DNA from: DATARH01 sp963773625
GTDB lineage: Bacteria; Pseudomonadota; Alphaproteobacteria; ATCC43930; CGMCC-115725
Length of the DNA stretch: 64,000 nt
Direction of reading: 5' to 3'
Assembly: GCA_963773625.1 (NCBI GenBank)
Contig: CAVZCJ010000016.1
Location: 1 to 64,000 of the forward strand
Positions 63,474 through 64,000 of this stretch are shown in pieces. Position 1 is the first letter of the stretch. Every line of letters starts with the position of its first letter. The notes under the pieces are model-generated. The model saw only the letters and a list, made by a program, of their open reading frames with translations. It was not told the origin of the DNA and ran no database searches. The translations under genes and the position numbers were made by a program.

Positions 63474-63935
63474 ATGCGCTGTCCATTCTGCGGAACCGAC
63501 GATACCCAGGTCAAGGACTCGCGGCCGACCGACGATCGCGGCGCGATCCGCCGCCGGCGTTTCTGCCCGAACTGCGCAGCGCGCTTCACCACCTTCGAGC
63601 GGGTGCAGCTGCGCGAATTGACCGTGGTCAAGAAGAACGGGCAGCGCGAGCCGTTCGATCGCGACAAGCTGGCGCGCTCGATCTACGTCGCGCTGCGCAA
63701 GCGGCCACACGACACCGAGCGGGTGGAGCGCATAATCAACTCGATGGTGCGCCAGCTCGAAAGCTCGGGCGAGACCGATATCCCCAGCGACCAGATCGGC
63801 GAATTGGTGATGGAGGCGCTGGCGACGCTCGACCAGGTCGCCTATATCCGTTTCGCCTCGGTTTACCGCAATTTCCGCGAGGCCAAGGATTTCGGCGAGT
63901 TCGTCGGCCGCATCGCCGCCGATGGCGATTGCTGA
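63474..63935 (+). CDS. nrdR: Ribonucleotide reductase repressor NrdR
   Basis: The 153-residue regulator has the zinc ribbon (MRCPFCGTDDTQVKDSRP, RRRFCPNCAARFTTFERVQ) and the ATP-cone (VVKKNGQREPFDRDKLARSIYVALRKRP). It represses nrd genes when dATP is high. glyA-nrdR (often followed by ribD/ribE) is a common alphaproteobacterial arrangement. The SD GGAGGG precedes ATG. Confidence 0.96.
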   Translation: MRCPFCGTDDTQVKDSRPTDDRGAIRRRRFCPNCAARFTTFERVQLRELTVVKKNGQREPFDRDKLARSIYVALRKRPHDTERVERIINSMVRQLESSGETDIPSDQIGELVMEALATLDQVAYIRFASVYRNFREAKDFGEFVGRIAADGDC

Positions 63936-64000
63936 GGCTGCGACGGCCACGTTTCCGCGCGCCGCTTCCCGGCGCAAGCCGGGACCCACCGATCGGTTGC
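63922..64000 (+). CDS. Possible start of a downstream gene (partial)
   Basis: ATG 63,922 overlaps the end of nrdR and opens a frame to the window edge (MAIAEAATATFPRAASRRKPGP). The sequence CGCTTCCCGGCGCAAGCCGGGACCCAC is a widespread intergenic repeat in alphaproteobacteria, so this may be noncoding. ribD would be expected here. Confidence 0.2.
   Translation, partial: MAIAEAATATFPRAASRRKPGPTDRL

Noticed and set aside
62166..63989. A 607-codon open frame on the minus strand
   Set aside because: It is antisense to glyA and nrdR and has an Arg/Gly/Ala-rich low-complexity product.

Overview
The window is most likely a chimera of two unrelated bacterial genomes joined at about 38,485-38,495. The left 38.5 kb has mid-range GC and comes from a Gram-negative-type bacterium (murQ, periplasmic c-type cytochromes, lipoproteins, HD-GYP and GGDEF signalling). 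Its phylum cannot be fixed from sequence alone; a Nitrospirota or deltaproteobacterial-type lineage is a guess. The right 25.5 kb has clearly higher GC and alphaproteobacterial content (MucR, an LdtR-like MarR regulator, glyA-nrdR, glutaryl-CoA dehydrogenase, tandem DHA2 exporters, hpnR). At the join, an MFS exporter changes within one reading frame into the C-terminal third of a hopanoid C-3 methylase.

Left part. A recQ helicase is followed by an AT-rich island. The island carries a DUF262 gene split by a 1,207-bp IS3-family element, overlapped by a gene with a HEPN-type RX4H motif; this may be a defence module. Next comes a minus-strand block: a RuBisCO-like large subunit, glcD, glcF, transaldolase, an FmdB-type zinc ribbon and phosphoglucose isomerase. 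Beyond it lie a decayed methyltransferase-Mrr gene, a TPR lipoprotein, larE, a CXXCH-containing HD-GYP receptor, murQ with two chromate-transporter halves, thioredoxin, universal stress proteins, a diheme peroxidase, a GAF-GGDEF cyclase, a secreted beta-propeller, nagA, ygbA, a sodium:solute symporter, tadA, dedA, thiD, a papain-like protease, moxR and two tandem exporters. MurQ, NagA and Pgi fit amino-sugar recycling into glycolysis. Two dispersed repeat families occur: a double-hairpin repeat in three gene gaps, and a GC-rich CCCTCTCCC-type repeat that sits inside murQ and nagA.

Right part. Partial hpnR, a four-domain rhodanese, an N-acyl-D-amino-acid deacylase-type amidohydrolase, clpB, a Prx5 peroxiredoxin, an MDR oxidoreductase, a ketopantoate reductase, two duplicated DHA2 exporters, small membrane and secreted proteins, a Rieske dioxygenase with its small subunit, 3-hydroxyisobutyryl-CoA hydrolase plus 3-hydroxyisobutyrate dehydrogenase (valine catabolism), an LdtR-like regulator, a DSP-type phosphatase, a degenerate Doc protein, glutaryl-CoA dehydrogenase, MucR, glyA and nrdR.

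Reading frames break very often in the left part (about 35 apparent indels by eye) and rarely in the right part (about three). This supports two sequence sources of different quality. In the list, 'pseudogene' marks genes needing two or more frame corrections or carrying an insertion; single-shift genes are kept as CDS with a note. Many breaks are probably sequencing errors rather than true decay. No tRNA, rRNA or CRISPR array was recognised.
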